Assembly (NCBI GenBank): GCA_004194705.1
Contig: SADC01001383.1
Coordinates: 62,001-126,000, forward strand
Direction: 5' to 3'
DNA from: Ditylenchus dipsaci
Taxonomy: Eukaryota > Nematoda > Chromadorea > Rhabditida > Anguinidae
DNA: 64,000 bases
Shown here: positions 1 to 14,000 of the stretch, piece after piece
Layout of the letters: every line of letters starts with the position of its first letter
Position numbering within the stretch: position 1 is the stretch's first letter
Made by a program: the position numbers and the translations under genes
Notes under the pieces: generated by a model
What the model was told of the DNA's origin: nothing
The model's database searches: none
What the model saw: only the letters and a program-made list of their open reading frames with translations

Positions 1-244
1 ATAAGGGGTGGGGATTATTAGAGGGTGGTAGATCGATAGAGTTATAGTACAAATGTATCAAAATCGTAGCTTTTTACAAGATTCATACTTTTACGAACAA
101 TTTTAAATCATTTAGGCTTTAGAAAATTAGTGTTTGAATTGCCTCCACTTTGCTGACCCCACTGAATAAAATAAAAAATAGCTTAAAAGCATTTACACAA
201 AAAATTAAAAATTAAAACGTTTGATTAAATTCTTTTTCTGCATT

Positions 245-3200
245 ATGATCGCCCATGGCAAATATGTGATGATTCAAAAGATAGGCGGAGACCACATTCG
301 TGTGCTCAGAGTCAACAAACATCAGAAAATCTTGATTGAAAAATTGAATTTCCATCCAGGTAGAACCTTAGCTTCTCTTGAAAATGCAAATATTAAGATG
401 AACATAGTTTAGCCGGTGCAATTGGCAAACCTTTTGGGTTGTTTGAAGTGTGTTCTGGCAAGTTGGCTCCTCTGGCCGTCCCAGTTCCAGAAGTACCCCT
501 CGCAGACCAGAATATTGAAGCTGAAATTGGTATTTTTAGGTTTAAAACATAGCAGTTGTGTACAGTGTATTTACAGCTGTAGTAGCTCCACCTGCAACAG
601 CTGACAACAACAATGAAAACGCAGAGTCAGCCAAAGATAATATTGCAATTGAAGAGTTGCAGTCAGAAGAAAAAGAATTGGAAGAAGTGGATGATGACCT
701 TTTCCAGAGCTCCATCCCAAAAGTTTTGAAGCAGAAATTGACTCACGGAGAGGTAAGGGCACTCAAAGATTCCGGCCTCACTACTTCTCAACTGGTTAGT
801 TATTGAATAGTTGGACATCTTAGACCTTATGCTTGCAGGTCTCTAAATTAGTGGATGGCAACATCTCTTTTAACGGAAGGACAGCATATTCCCAACAGAA
901 GTACATCCAAAAGAAAACCAAAAGACATTCTGACCGAGTGTTGATTTTAAAACCTACTATTCGTCTACTTATTGAGTGTTACTACAGAAGAGCTCCTGAG
1001 AGAATCTCCAATTTAAGGCTGGTATTTCGAAATTATCTTAGATGGTGGTTAAGTAAAGACCAGGGCTGAGATCTGTTTTTTTAATGATTTGTGCTCTTTC
1101 GGAACCCCATATTTTTATTTTAAAGTTTCACGTCAAAATTGCAATAAATGACTTTTTTTCTTTTGAAAGTAGTCAAAATGTACTTTTTTTTAAAAGGTTG
1201 AGATCACAGCCCTGGTAAAGACTGATTAACAAAACAACATAAAAAATTGAAAATAGGCAAAAATTGAATAGGCAAGTGGGTGAAATCCTTTTTTTTAATC
1301 TCAAAAAACAGCTAGAGGGCCTGTAGTAGAGACTGAAGTAGGTGGCTCCTGTGAAAAAAAATTAGTATTTCGAATACTACTCCAAGGAGAAGTAGTATTT
1401 AAAATACGGGCCCTCTAGTGCTGCAAATACTACTCTTACTTGAAGTAGTAGTTGCAATACTGATTTTAGTAGTCTTTTAAATACTACTCCTACTTGTGGT
1501 AGTATTTGCAATAATACTGTTTTCCACAGGGGCCACCAGCGCAAAAAAGTACCAACAAAAAAAATTTTCTTGCTAACATACTCAAACAATCAGTTAAAAA
1601 TTCATATTTCTTTTAGGCTAGACCAGTTAAGTCTTATGCTGGAACTGGCAGGTATCCATGTTGGCTGCAGAGTGCTCATTTATGAACAAGTGCTCGGCGC
1701 TCTGACTGCTGCTGTTATGGTACTTTATCATTTCATAAGTATGATAACTTAATAGTTGTTAAGGAGCGGATCGCTGGCGAAGGAGCTTGCGTTTTTCTAC
1801 ACAGGTAATAGTTTTTTAGTTGTTGCCAAAAATAAGTCTAATTTAATGAGTGTTAAGATGGGATATGCCACAGTCCATTCCCTGTGTTCAAGCGATGGAG
1901 TTCAGCCCTAAGGTAATTTTGAAACTCCAAGATTACACCGGATCGTTTTAATTTGCAGGAGATGGAGACATTCTGCCCCTTGCGAATCACTTCCTTGCTA
2001 TCTGGTTGTGTCGCCGAAACTTCTTCCACGTCTCCAACCCATCAAAAAGACGGAGAAGACGATGAAGGCATACTGGAAACTGTGGAAACAAATAGCTATC
2101 AGGGAGTAAGTCATATAAAAATTGTTCAAATATTTAATAACACAAATAACCGAAAGGAATGGATTTTATCCTAATACTTATAGTCTACCGTATTTCCTCT
2201 AATAGAAGACCCGGTGTTATATTTTTCAACCTCCCTCTAAGGGGGTGTTATATTAGAGGGTGGTGTTATAATAGAGGGGGCTGTTCAATATTTCAACCAT
2301 GTCGCGCCAAAGACGCCGGGTTTTTTTAAACAAAAACAACAAAAAAAATTAGCAAATCGAAGATTTATTCCCAAACCATTAATCAAAACCAGGAGGTGAA
2401 ACGAACAACCAGAACAAAATCTAAAATCATAACAACGACCAGGAGGTGGAAACAAAAAATTTCGTTCCCAAACAAAAAAATTCGATTTGCTTAATGTTTT
2501 TGACTCTGGGGGTGGGGGTTCTTATATTTTTCGTTCATCCTCTAGGGGGTCTTATAATAGAGGGGGGTGTTCAATTAGAGGAAATACGGTATTTATATTC
2601 TGGCAAAGGTCATTTTTCACCTCTACTCCCTCTTGTTTAAAATTTTGTTTGTGGCATATTGATTGTTCGATAAATTAACAAACAAAATTCTTGAAATTAC
2701 AACAAACTTTCATCATTAGCAGTGATACGCACCCCATTTCCGCCTCTTGCTAACTTCGAAAGATTTTTTTTTCGTTTTTTCGCAAATACTTTTTAGTTTT
2801 TCAGAACAAGGTTGTTGCTAAAGGTTCTTAAAAGGTTCTTAGATCCTAAAAACATCAAGTTTTGCTCCTAAGTCAGGAACTTTTTTTGTCACCAAACTTT
2901 TCTGGGCATTTTTGTTTTTAAACGGCATCTAAAAGCATGAACTACAACATGGAAATAAAATAAGAGGTTTTTAACACAAAATTTTTGGAAAAACGTGCTG
3001 GATTGGGAGTCAGTGAATACCGGCATGGCTTTTTTGAGCTGTGACTTTTTACGCTTTTTCATTCAGCACGTTTTTCCAAAAATTTTGTATTAAAAAACCT
3101 CTTATTTTATTTCCATGTTGTAGTTTATGCTTTCATATGCCGTTTAACAACAAAATGCCCAGAAAAGCTTTGGTCCCGAAAAAATTCCAGGCTTAGGAGA

Positions 3201-5427
3201 TAAAACTTGGTGTTTTTAGGATCTAAAGAGTGTTTTGACTGCTGAGCCTAGAACTTTTTCCTGACCAAACTTTTTTTAGGCCCTTTTTGCACTTATAGCG
3301 TGAACTACAACAATAAAAACAATCACTGGCATATGTTTTGAAAATTGTTTAAAAAACACTGAAAATATCTCAAAAGAATATGTCTATTTTTTGGCTCTTG
3401 GCCAGGGCTGTGCACGGGCCGGCCCGAATGTCCAACTTTTCATCGAAAAAGGTCAGTTTTCTGAAAATTATATGATTTCTTTTCGTATGATTTTTCCCGT
3501 TTTTACGAAAATTTAAACAGAAATATTTTAATTGATTTAAAAATATTCCATATAAACAGTATCTCGTTTCATACCGTTGCAACTCAGCGTTCCATACCGT
3601 TACCACTCATGTATATAGGTAATACTACTTGAAAATCTGGCTAGTATCCCCTGAAGATGATGCTATACTTTCATGCTATACACATAGGTACAGTTAATTG
3701 GGTAGTACTACCACCTGAATACTACCACCTTTGTAGTAGAATATCAGTGGCACCACCGATAAACCAAATAATATGGATACATGGGGACCACAGCCTGCAT
3801 ACCTAGGTACTACCACTCAGTGCCACCCGATAACAAAAATCAATAATACGTGATTCTAATGTAAATATACAAACCATATTCTGTAAAATAAAAATTGAGC
3901 ACAAATTAAAAAATTTTGAGAATTTTTTTTGTGAGCCGATATTTGAAAAATTTTCGGGCTTTTTAGGCCAGGCCAGGCTTTTATAGTTAAGCAGCTGGCC
4001 GGGCCGACCGAAATTCGGCCCACGCAAGTTAGCAAGAGGCGAAAATAAGGTGCATATCACTATAAATATAAACACTGTAAACACTGGTCATTAGTCATAA
4101 ATTTGTAAAATTAAAAGTAGTTCTAAATTTTTAGGCTTTGGAAAGAAAAAGAATACGCCTAGAAAGAGAAAAAATGGCTTTGAAGCTTATGCACAAGGAC
4201 ACTGTTGGCTTAGAAGGCTGCGGCACAATGGACTCCATTATGTTAGCTTTGCGCACTGGTAAGTGAGTTTTGTGCCTAATCATAGGTTTTGTGCCTAATC
4301 ACAAAAGTCATTTTTAAGAAATTCTCGATTTTGACACATACCAATAATTAATTTAAAAAATTTCAGTAAATGCTGTTGATCTACTAGAGAAAACGTATAA
4401 AAGTTTACGCCTGAGTGGTACTATTGTCATTTACTCTGCTATTCAACAGGTTTGTAACATACTTCAAAAAGAGTTAAGTTAAGCAGGAAAAAAACGTTTT
4501 TTAAAAGGTATACCGTATTTCCTATAATAGAGCCACCGGTGGCTTTATTTTTTGGATGTCCGAAAATCTACAAAATTTTGGATCAATCTCGAGATTTTTT
4601 TTTGTGAAAATCCAAAATCGGTAGAGCTCGTGAGAGTTAAGAAAATGCATTAAACAGCTTTGAAAAATATTTACTCAGCCCCGAGATACAGATCCTCAAA
4701 CTCAAAAAGGTGGCTCTATTAGAGGAAATACGGTATTAGAATCTTGCCGCAAATAGGCTTTATTTTGCCGCAAATGTAGCCTAAATCACAAGAGAGACCA
4801 AGCAAATTTAGAATTTTTTTCTAATAATGGTCTATTTCTTCATGCTGTGTTTCTACGTTTTTTAAGTATTTCTTTTTGCAAAAAACTACCTTTGCGGACT
4901 AAAATGACCAAAACTTTTTCTGAACATAAAATGTGACCTTGGTCACCCTAAGCAATTTTGTTGCAAAAATGATTTTTGGCAAAAATGCTGCAACATGGTA
5001 GAAACCTTGTATAATAATGTGACGACATTATTGAACTTTTTTCAAAAGTGCCTGGTCCCCTGTGTTTTTGGCTAAATCTGGGCCAAAATTAAAGTGAGAC
5101 TTTTTGCCTTTTTCAAGACATATGTTAAAATGTAATACACGTTGGTATTCGTCGTATTATTAGTAGCCCCATACTTTTTTCAAGCGTTTTTTCAATATCC
5201 TTTTTTCAGGAACTGATCACTGCCTATGACTGGCTGCGAGAGCAAGGAGCAGTGAATCTGCAGATGTCCGAGCAGTTTTACAGGGCGCACCAAGTGCTAA
5301 GTGGCAGAACACACCCTCTGATGCAACAACCCGTAGGAAAACTATCTGTGATATGAATAACATTGTGATTTGTTTACAGGTAGCGACAGGTTACATTCTC
5401 AGCGGAATCAAAGTCAAGAAGCCATAA
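245..5427 (+). CDS. TRMT6: tRNA (adenine-58-N1)-methyltransferase non-catalytic subunit TRM6
   Basis: Non-catalytic partner of TRMT61A; the pair methylates A58 of tRNAs in the nucleus. Exons read from splice sites: 245-359, 413-529, 577-794, 839-~1018, 1617-1719, 1764-1804, 1858-1912, 1959-2105, 4135-4258, 4367-4449, 5210-5332, 5380-5427 (TAA). Recognisable family blocks are the AYSQQKYIQKKTKRH stretch (animal TRM6 has FAQ-KYIKKKKKK), the KPTIRLLIECYYRRAPERIS block, GIHVGCRVLIYEQVLGAL in the degenerate Rossmann region, and the C-terminal YRAHQVLSGRTHPLM and GYILSGIKV. An acidic linker lies in exon 3. The first ATG with similarity is at 245; the usual 10-20 residue leader is not seen, so an upstream exon is possible. 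The donor near 1018 is unclear: the frame needs a cut after TTAAG, before GC. Two introns (1.02-1.62 and 2.1-4.1 kb) are filled with repeats. Confidence 0.88.
1342..1538. repeat. small MITE in TRMT6 intron
   Basis: Imperfect terminal inverted repeats (GGTGGCTCCTGTG at left, CACAGGGGCCACC at right) bracket an array of AGTAGTATTT-type words in both orientations. No coding capacity. Family not assigned. Confidence 0.45.
2188..2589. mobile_element. CCGTATTTCCTC-family MITE, TA target
   Basis: Begins CCGTATTTCCTCTAATA and ends with its complement TATTAGAGGAAATACGG apart from small differences, flanked by TA on both sides. Inside are CCCTCTAAGGGGG and TATAATAGAGGGG repeats of the subterminal type shared by the other members at 4.5, 6.4, 6.9, 11.1, 14.5, 29.9, 61.5 and 63.5 kb. 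It lies in a TRMT6 intron. TA duplication and TIR style suggest a Tc1/mariner-type origin (inference). Confidence 0.75.
2838..3227. repeat. foldback (long inverted repeat) element
   Basis: The left arm (about 2838-3010) is repeated in inverted orientation at about 3065-3227. Shared stretches include CAGCACGTTTTTCC, AACCTCTTATTTTATTTCC and TTTTTAGGATCT, with a spacer of about 50 bp. No ORF. Sits in the long TRMT6 intron. Confidence 0.7.
3403..4026. mobile_element. partial hAT-like element with GC-rich terminus
   Basis: Starts CAGGGCTGTGCACGGGCC followed by GGCCCGAATG, the same GC-rich end as the hAT element at 58.98-60.21 kb. The expected mirror end is degenerate (GGCCGACCGAAATTCGGCCC near 4000). 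Between them lie AGGTAGTAC-type repeats at 3.60-3.82 kb. Non-autonomous remnant. Confidence 0.5.
4513..4733. mobile_element. CCGTATTTCCTC-family MITE, TA target
   Basis: Starts CCGTATTTCCTATAATAG and ends CTATTAGAGGAAATACGG with TA on each side; 221 bp. No ORF. In the TRMT6 intron between exons ending at 4449 and beginning at 5210. Confidence 0.8.
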
Positions 5428-6382
5428 TGCAAACTAACAACAACTGGTTTATTGTTAATATTGTTGCTTAAAGAAAGTTACATTATTGTTTTGATCGTTG
5501 TTAACATTGTTGAAAATGTGATAAAAAGTTTTATACACCAATCCACTAGTTAAAAAATTAATTTTAACAAGAAAGCCAAAAAACAAGATTTAGCCTTTTT
5601 GCAGTCAAGTATTAATTTGTCTTTTCTTTTGTAGATTGCTTTTTTGGTTAAATTTGATATTTTAAATACTTCGTTATGAAAAGTGGCTATATAAAAGCGA
5701 GACTGAATTAACTTAATTCAGTGATAATAAATTAAGGAAATTTTCTTGATAGGACATTAACCAATTTAAAAACTAATTATTCATTATGTTCACAACATTA
5801 AAGAGCTGTTTATTTATCAGACCACATTTTTAAGCACAAACAAGATAAACATTCTAGGATTTATTTGTTTTGCTTAGTAAAAGCTTTGAATTTCCTTAGG
5901 GTAGAAATATTTCTACATCATACCCAGGCTTCCGATCTCAAAATTTTGAAAATAACTACATTTTCCCAAAATCATTAAATTTTGGCAAAAAAATTTTATT
6001 TTATCGAGTGCTTATTGCTCTTTTGGGGCCAAAAATAAGTTTTTGACTTAAAGCTATAATATCTTAAAAAAGTACAAATCTTATAAACAATTACTGATCG
6101 GAATCTTGATCATACCTAATTTTTTGACAATAATTAAACTGTCATTACTGGCTTTCAAATTGAAATGGAATGTTCTTTAACCTTGTATATTCTATAGAAA
6201 ATATATTTCCAGTTATTCATGTCATATATTCCATTGCGGTTGTGTCGTCTTTAGCAATGGCTTCTGTTTTCTCGGCAACGACAGATGGTGTGTCCAAGAG
6301 GAATAATATTTCATTGCATTACGACTTTAATTTTTTTTTTATTTCATCCTGTGTTCACTTGGGCGTTTTTCAGACTTAATTA

Positions 6383-6663
6383 CCGTATTTTCTCTATTAA
6401 ACGGGCCGGCCCGTTAATTTTTCAACCCCCTGAAAAATAAACGTTTATTTTTCAACCCCCTGAAAATCGGAAAATTTTGCGGTCGATCTAAATATTTTTG
6501 GGTATTAAACCAAAATCTAAAAATTGGAATCAGTACAGCTCACGGGAGTTAAGATAACGTGATGAACTGCTTTGGGAACTATTTACTTCGGGCTATGATA
6601 TAAGTCCTCAAAGTCGAGCGTGCCCGTTTATTAGAGAGGTCCTGTTTAATAGCGAAAATATGG
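6383..6663. mobile_element. CCGTATTTCCTC-family MITE, TA target
   Basis: Left end CCGTATTTTCTCTATTAAAC, right end AATAGCGAAAATATGG, flanked by TA. A GGGCCGGCCCG palindrome follows the left end. Non-coding, 281 bp. Confidence 0.7.
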
Positions 6664-6929
6664 TATGCACGTTGTGACTATAGCTCAGCAATTTTTTAAT
6701 AGTCTTTATGCAGTGGTCAGATCAATAGATTAGCCTGTGTTCATAATTTCTCTTCACTATCTCTTTTTTGATCTTCTATGCTGTCAAGGTCATTCTTCAT
6801 GTATTTAACTGTAAGTCTAGAAAAATCGAAACGTAAAAAAAGGTATTAGGAAAAGGAAGCACTTATTGGATGAGATCATTTGACCTTACTTTGTCTCTAA
6901 CCACACTTTGCTCAACCTTTTTTTTAATA

Positions 6930-7176
6930 CCGTATTTCCTCTAATTTCTCCCCTCCCTCTAATTACTCCCCCCCCCTAACTTCAAGTGGTCTGAAATTTC
7001 TGTTTTCATTTACTGTTTGAGCTGTGTAAAAAGTGCCTGAGAGGGATTTTAAAAATCTAACAGGCCCTTTTTACACAGCTCAAACAGTAAATGAAAACAG
7101 AAATTTCAGGCCACCTAAAGTTTGAAAAAATTGCATGCCTCTAATTACTCCCCGGGGAGAAATTAGAGGAATACGG
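6930..7176. mobile_element. CCGTATTTCCTC-family MITE with internal palindrome
   Basis: Ends CCGTATTTCCTCTAATTTCT and AGAAATTAGAGGAATACGG with TA flanks. The centre is a near-perfect palindrome: the arm beginning at about 6990 (TGAAATTTCTGTTTTC) reappears inverted at about 7090-7110. Such a transcript would form a long hairpin. Confidence 0.75.
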
Positions 7177-7570
7177 TAATTACTAATATATCGCTTAACT
7201 AACCACGTAATCCACTCATGCTTTGATAAAAAAAATTAAATAGACTAATTAATTTGTTACAGATTGACATCAAACCTCTATTCAGGCGTTTAGCCTTGTT
7301 GTCACGCCGTTGGCCTTTTTTCAATCCGAATCATCAAGTATTCATAATTTATAATTAAAATAGTCAAATCTGTTTGTAAATTTAGGATGCTTTTAAACAG
7401 GCCAAGAAAATAACTGATTGCCTGAGTAGGAAACCCAGTTCACTTGATTGTCCAAAGATGCAGTGTTGCGACCGTAGTAGGTTGCTTCATATTCAAATCA
7501 GATTATTTAATCTTTATACTGAAAAAATTACTTTTCCAAAAAGTGAAAAAATTTAAGTCATAAAAAAATT

Positions 7571-7905
7571 ACACTATTCCTCTAATAAAAACACGGCCCT
7601 CTATTTCTTGGATGCCTTTTAGGCAAACTTCTCATCTGTACTTTATTTAAAGATTTGTACTTTATTTGGCACCCTAAATCTTTAGTGTTTTAAAGATTTT
7701 ACGTCAAAATCTTTATTTTCGGTGCTCAAATCTCAACAAGCACTGGATAAAATGGCATGTTTGGACGAAAAATTCCCAAATTGTACTTTATTTTGCCAAA
7801 TGTACTTTATTTTAAAAGTTTGAGGTGAGAACCCTGCCTTTAGGTAATTATATTAGAGGAGGGCTGATAATAAAAGGGGGTCTATCAGAAAAAAAAACTA
7901 CGGTA
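7571..7905. mobile_element. degenerate CCGTATT-type MITE
   Basis: Left end reads ATTCCTCTAATAAAAACACG and right end CTGATAATAAAAGGGGG followed by CTACGGTA. These are recognisable but decayed versions of the family ends. Contains a GTACTTTATTT repeat. No ORF. Confidence 0.4.
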
Positions 7906-8062
7906 GACAAGCATTTACTTAAACTCCAAATAAAAACATAGAAAAATAGTTTTCATGGTTTTCATGTTGAGCTTTTTAGATGAATTAAAAAATAAATAAC
8001 TCTCGCAACTTTTGCGCAAAATTTTTAAAACACGTTTTTAAGGGATAGAGGAACAATTATCT

Positions 8063-11000
8063 ATGTTCAAAAAGCTATCGATTTTGAATAGAACTGGAAA
8101 AACAAACAATACCAGCAAAAAAACTAATGGATTGGATTGTTCAGTCACAGAAACTGGAAAGCCACGATTAAAGCCACCAATTGTAATTTATTTATATTCA
8201 AAAAGTGGTAATAAAAAGTATTTATTCAGATACTTATCTACACTGACGACAGACATGAACTTTTTCTAAAATTAGCTTCGTCTTTAAAACAAACTCTTTT
8301 GGTTGACACTTACACCGTTGGACATTTAAGTTTGGATGCACTGGAAAATCACCCTTGGATCAATGAAAACTGTGCATGCCTTCTGATCACACAAACTGGA
8401 AAGTGTTTGAGTGCTCGTGCTTGGTCTCACCTTCAAGACTATGTCAACAAAGTATTTAATTCAAATTGTAAACCCAACTTGTAAACCTTATCATTTTGAT
8501 GCAAAAAAGTTTCATATAACTTTTTGATTTATCAGAGTTTCTTTTGACCTGTACTCAAATTTTTATAGGAAAACTTGTAAATCTAATATTCACGACCTAC
8601 ATCTACTTTTCGATTTCACGTCAAATAAGATAATAATAATTTCAAAAAGCTGAAATCAAGGGCGGGATTGAGCTCTCGTAAGCTCAAAGAAAATAGCTTT
8701 ATTCTATGTAAAATTTCATGTAGTGGAAATCTATTTCACTTAGCCATGAAAACACGTCTGAAAATCCAAAATGAACATTTTCGGACTGCTTCAAAAAACG
8801 CGCAGCTGCGAATAGTTTTTAATCTTCGGCACAAGTGCCAAAGATTACTCTGTGTATGCCCTTTGTCAAGTCACGATTGACAGTGATATTACAAAACTAA
8901 CCAAAAAACTCATTTTTAACCAAGAAAAAATGTCCGAATTCCTGTTTGCAAACATTATATTTGACAGTGGAACGCTGAGTTAGAATCTGCGATAAAAATT
9001 AGGTCAGGACTTTATAATCACTTCGACCTTAGGTACCTTCTCTCTCTTGTTCCTTTTTTCAGCCTTCGGTTCAAATTTAGTTAAGAGAACAAGGAGTGAT
9101 TCAAAACTTTGTTTTCTTTAAGTCTACAATTTTGAAGATATTATTGTTAAGGGTGGCAAAACTGTATTTTTGTGTTCCAACACTCTTCCTGATCTGCTTA
9201 CACGACTGTCTGATGAGACACTCAAAGCTAGTAGCAATATATTGGCAAACACCTTCAAGCTTGAATCTAATGATCATTGGATGGTTGAACATAAATTCAA
9301 ACAATTTTTGAAAAATTCACTTGTGATGTTGGCTGAATCAAATCAAGAGGTCAGCCATTCACCCATTTAAATAAAACAAACTTTTTTGCAGCTAAACCAA
9401 GGATTTCGATCTGAACAATGTCCTTTTTCTGTTTCGTTGTACAAAAAACAAGGTAGACGAAAGTTTAATGCATCAATAACATAGTAATTTTGAAAAATCA
9501 GGCGAAAAATAGCCAGTTTATGAATAAGATTTTGAAACATTTTTTCGGAACCGAGTATAGTCAAAATGTTAAAAAAAAATATTTTTAATTTTTAGATCAG
9601 CCCATGCTATTTTCAATCTTTCAAAAGAGCGAGCAACATGCCAATGCAATTTTCACAGACAGCACTACCGACGACCTAGTTGATAGCCAACTGCAACAAC
9701 TTACACATTTATTGGAGAGGCTTGGAGTCCAAACTCAGAGAAGTTCTCAAGCTCCACAGCTCACCCAAGGATATCTGGTATTCCAAAAGGATAGATTGCT
9801 GTTGGACATAAAGGCAGCACTATTTATATCTGAGTATTCTTTAGAATATTTATTATTTTTAGGGCATGAGTTATGGAACACCTTGCGGACCTGAACTCAA
9901 GCTACTTTTTGAGTCGACATCCCGTCTAGCTAATGGTCAAGCTGAAAAACTGCCAACACCAACTTCAACTTTAGTACCAATTGAGATCCGACAAAGGTAG
10001 AAACAATCGAAAATATTATTTTTTTAGATAAATTAAAGTAAATAGTCAGATTTTAATTTTATTCAATTTTATGGTCTAAATGTGCTACTTAGAAATGGTA
10101 TAAATACTGCGCTAATTTTTTTGTTAGTGAATCAGTTCCGATTTTGAAAGTTACCAATCACTTATCCGATAATTGCAGAACTAGCTTCTAATAAAAATCT
10201 AATTGCAATCATAGTTGCACCTCAAGCTAAAATAGCCAGGCGTCAAAACATTTCAGCACCGGAGACGGTGGTGCAACTATGATTGCTAAATCTAAACTTA
10301 TAGCTCTGAGCAAATTTTATTTTATTTAAAAAAAAATAAACCGAAATCCTTTGGTATTCAATTTCTCATCTCAGCTTTTAATCTGTAAAATTATGTTTGT
10401 GTTTAACAAAATATTGTGAAAAAAAAATATTATTTAAAAGTGGTTCCTATTATTAACTATAAAAGCAACCCGCCTTTTCATTCTCATGTGTAAAAAAAGT
10501 TGATTTGCAGGAAAGATGGTCTTCCAAGTAGTGCCGGCTTTGATTCCCATCAATATTTCAGTGGTCTATGCACCAAAGAAGCTGGACGAGCATTGGTCTA
10601 TTTGCCGGTCTGTGAAACAACACTCACCATTTCTAAAAGTTTATCAGACCTATTTCCTGACTCTGACCAATTTATTATGGTGGCTGGCCGGCAAACCAAG
10701 GGTAAAGGTCAGTGTCTGTGCTAAACAATGACAACAATAATATAATTTAATCGCCGTTTTTTAGGAAGAGGTGGCAATGAATGGATAAGTCCACGGTTAG
10801 TGCTACACATACATAAGCTTTCAAATAACACCTCATATTTCAGTGGTTGTTCAATGGTCACTTTCAACTACAACATTCTGATGGACTCGGAAATGGCAAA
10901 ATCCATCAATTTCGTTCAGCACGTGACAGCTGTAGCTGCTGTAGATGCAGCAACTACTTTAATAGGAGACAAAGTAATTTTTACATACTGCAATTACACT

Positions 11001-14000
11001 TAAAAATCATTATCTGTCTGGCTTTAGTCGGTTTTAAAGTCATAAGTTCATAGATTGATCCAATTTTCGCAGAAAAATTAGACAACGAATAGTATTCAGA
11101 GCTATATTTGTGAAATTAAGGACAGTTACCGTATCTCCTCTAATAGAGCCCCCACCCCATATCCTCTCTAAATTCAAAAAATGGTGTTTGTGGCATTATG
11201 TGTTTTGACCAGGGATCCCATAATTTTTTTAAAAAATAAGTAGATTTTTAGAAAAAAAAAACTAAGATTTTACGGGCTCTAGGTCAATTGGTCGACGGTC
11301 AATTGATCGACGGTCAATTGGTCGACGGTCAATTGGTCGACAGGTCAATTGGTCGACAGGTCAATTGGTCGACGGTCAATTGGTCGACATTTTCATAAAA
11401 CTTAGTGGTAGGAGGCCAATTGATTGATTCATAAGTGTGAGTAAGTGGTGAAAGATTTTACAATTAAACAGCTTTATACATTCCAACATTCAAACATAAA
11501 TTCAACAACAAAATATACTTCAATCAATACAACGCTCCTTTCTTGATTTCTGCCACCATTTGTTCTCTGAAACCACTCATATACTGCTGATTGAAGTTGA
11601 AAGAGCTTCCTCGAGACAGGCATTCAGCATACTGACAAGTGAAGACGCCACAATCATACCCATTTTGCTGCAAGGGGATCCCCTGAAAATTCACATTTGA
11701 CATTGATATTGGATAATGAAAGAAACCTGGTGACTGGTATAGGTCCACTTGCTGTCTTCTAGTCCACACTTGAGTCTACTCATTGATTCAGTGTCGAGGA
11801 ACTCCCTGAATGCAAAAAAATAATATTGCCCAAGCTCAGTATAAATCATTACCAAATTTTATGCAAACTCTTGGTCCCGTCATTATTCAGCGAGTCGTAA
11901 TAGCCGATTTCTTTGTTGCCAATTTGTATTACAATCAAAGCCCAATGTCCTGGATGATGAATCGGAATAAGGACCATATCATAGGAGAACAGACTTTTGT
12001 GAACCCAAGTTTCAATCGCACCATAACCATGAGTCGTAAGCGCCAAATAGAAGTGGCATGAAAGAGCGAAGACCTAAAAATAGAAGAAGAAATTGACATA
12101 AAAAAGGTGATCAGACAAACTTTTGGAAGCTCTGAATTCTTGTTGGACCTCTGCACAATCATTTCCATGTAGAAGTCAATTACTTTGTCATTCAGCCAGC
12201 CTTTTGGTCCAAGGGTAAGGAGATCTTCAGGAATCAGTGCTGCAGCCCCGTTGACGAACTCTGCTCGGTGATCAGGTTCAATGAAAGTCGAGTCTTCAAG
12301 TGTGATAGTTGTGTCATTATCTGCTCTTTTTGAGATCTTTTGTTTGGACAATACTTAAGAACAAAAGTTAAAATGAAACATTTTTCAAAACGTTACCTTT
12401 TGGTTTTCTGAAAACATGAATCCTGCCGAGGTTGAGTGCAATTGATTGGAGAAACTTCAGTTTGGACATCTCATTGTAGCGAGCGACTGTGTTTTTGAGG
12501 CGTTCGTCCAGCTGACGGTAAGCAATCCCACGTTTCGGCGAACGTTCTCCAGCTCTTCGCGATTCCACTTTTTGCAGCGAAAGTCCAAATTCATCGCGCA
12601 GTCCCTCAATTAGTTTCCAGATGGTAGGATGAGAAGCTGCTATTGTTCGGATCATCTGGCCATTGAAAGATTCCATTCCGTTGCTAGTTCTTGGCTGATC
12701 TGTTACGACAAGTTCTTTTAGATTCCATTTCTCTGCCGGATATCTGAAAATAAAAATCTAATTTACAAAGTCTAGTTCACTAGTTTCAGCTTGCTGTTCG
12801 ATAATAAAGACCTTGGTTTTCTTCTCTTTGCTGCGGTTGTCGGGCGGCCAATATAACTGTCTTCAAAATAATCGAGAAGAATTTCTAGTTGAGCAGCATT
12901 CTTTGAAAGCAAAAAGTTTTCCCTAAACGAAAATCTTATTATTCCTGAACTTGCTGAACATAAAAAATTACCTTAAATCCACAAAGGCTTGACAAACATC
13001 TTCAGAAGGAGCAAATGCCAATGCTGCCAGGCAATTCACTTCTCGTCGAAACTCCTCACTGCCATCGTAAAGAGACTTTCCACCTTGGTCGCACACATTC
13101 CGTACAATCGATTTCTGTAAATGAAAAAGCATGGGCGCAGTTGGATCTTTTTAAAAACTTTCTAAATAAAAGAAATTCAAATCAGAGAAAAACAGCATCA
13201 GTAAAACCAACCTCAAATGCATTCCATTCGGCAAGCTCGAAATCCACGGCGATGCTGGCCGGCTGGAGCTTCGGGCGAAGCTCCTTCAGACGGTTTAGAA
13301 CAAATTCATAAGAGCCTGCTCGGCGCCGATTCATTAGCACAAAGACAACTGGTACGAATGTGTGAGAGATACGAACGTATAGAATCCATAACTGGTCAAA
13401 CAGCAAAGGCACAACATCAAAAGTACCATCGCACCCCCAATTCGGAATAGACGAGAGCAGATCAAGACATTTGTCAGTTGAAAAGAGCAGAATTCTTTCA
13501 TCACCATTCCAGCCATCATACTTTAGAAACAGTTCATCTGTGAGCATTTGAAATTCTTTTGGGATCTGAATGATGAAATAAGCATTGAGATAAACGCAAT
13601 GCCAGCTACCACAAGCTCCTTCAGATTCTTTGGATTAGCAGGCTCGAGCTTTTCTTCGTGTCTTCTTCTTCGGATCGCCCTTCCCATAAGTGATCGACGA
13701 ATGAGCGGCCTCGCTTCTTCAGCCACTTTTTGAATCGCTTTGCCAATTATTGCACGAGGAGCTTCTCTTGATTCCATAGCTTGCTTTTGCAGACTTCCTT
13801 GCATTCTTTTGAGCTCCACTCTTGCCTTTTCACCATTGTGATTATGCTCCGCCGTGATTTGGATACCATCGCTGAAAGAGACTGCTCGACCTGAATCAAT
13901 AAAACTTCAGAATATTTTTTAAAGTTAAAAGTCTAACCTGGACACTTAAAACCCACTTCACCATCAGACCCTCTTTTCCAGAAGATACACCGCCAGTATG

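Larger units (their letters stand above)
5428..8062. other. TRMT6-HLCS intergenic region
   Basis: AT-rich spacer. It holds three MITEs (6383-6663, 6930-7176 and a degraded one at about 7571-7905) and an AATAAA at about 5726 that may serve TRMT6. No additional coding exon could be supported. Confidence 0.6.
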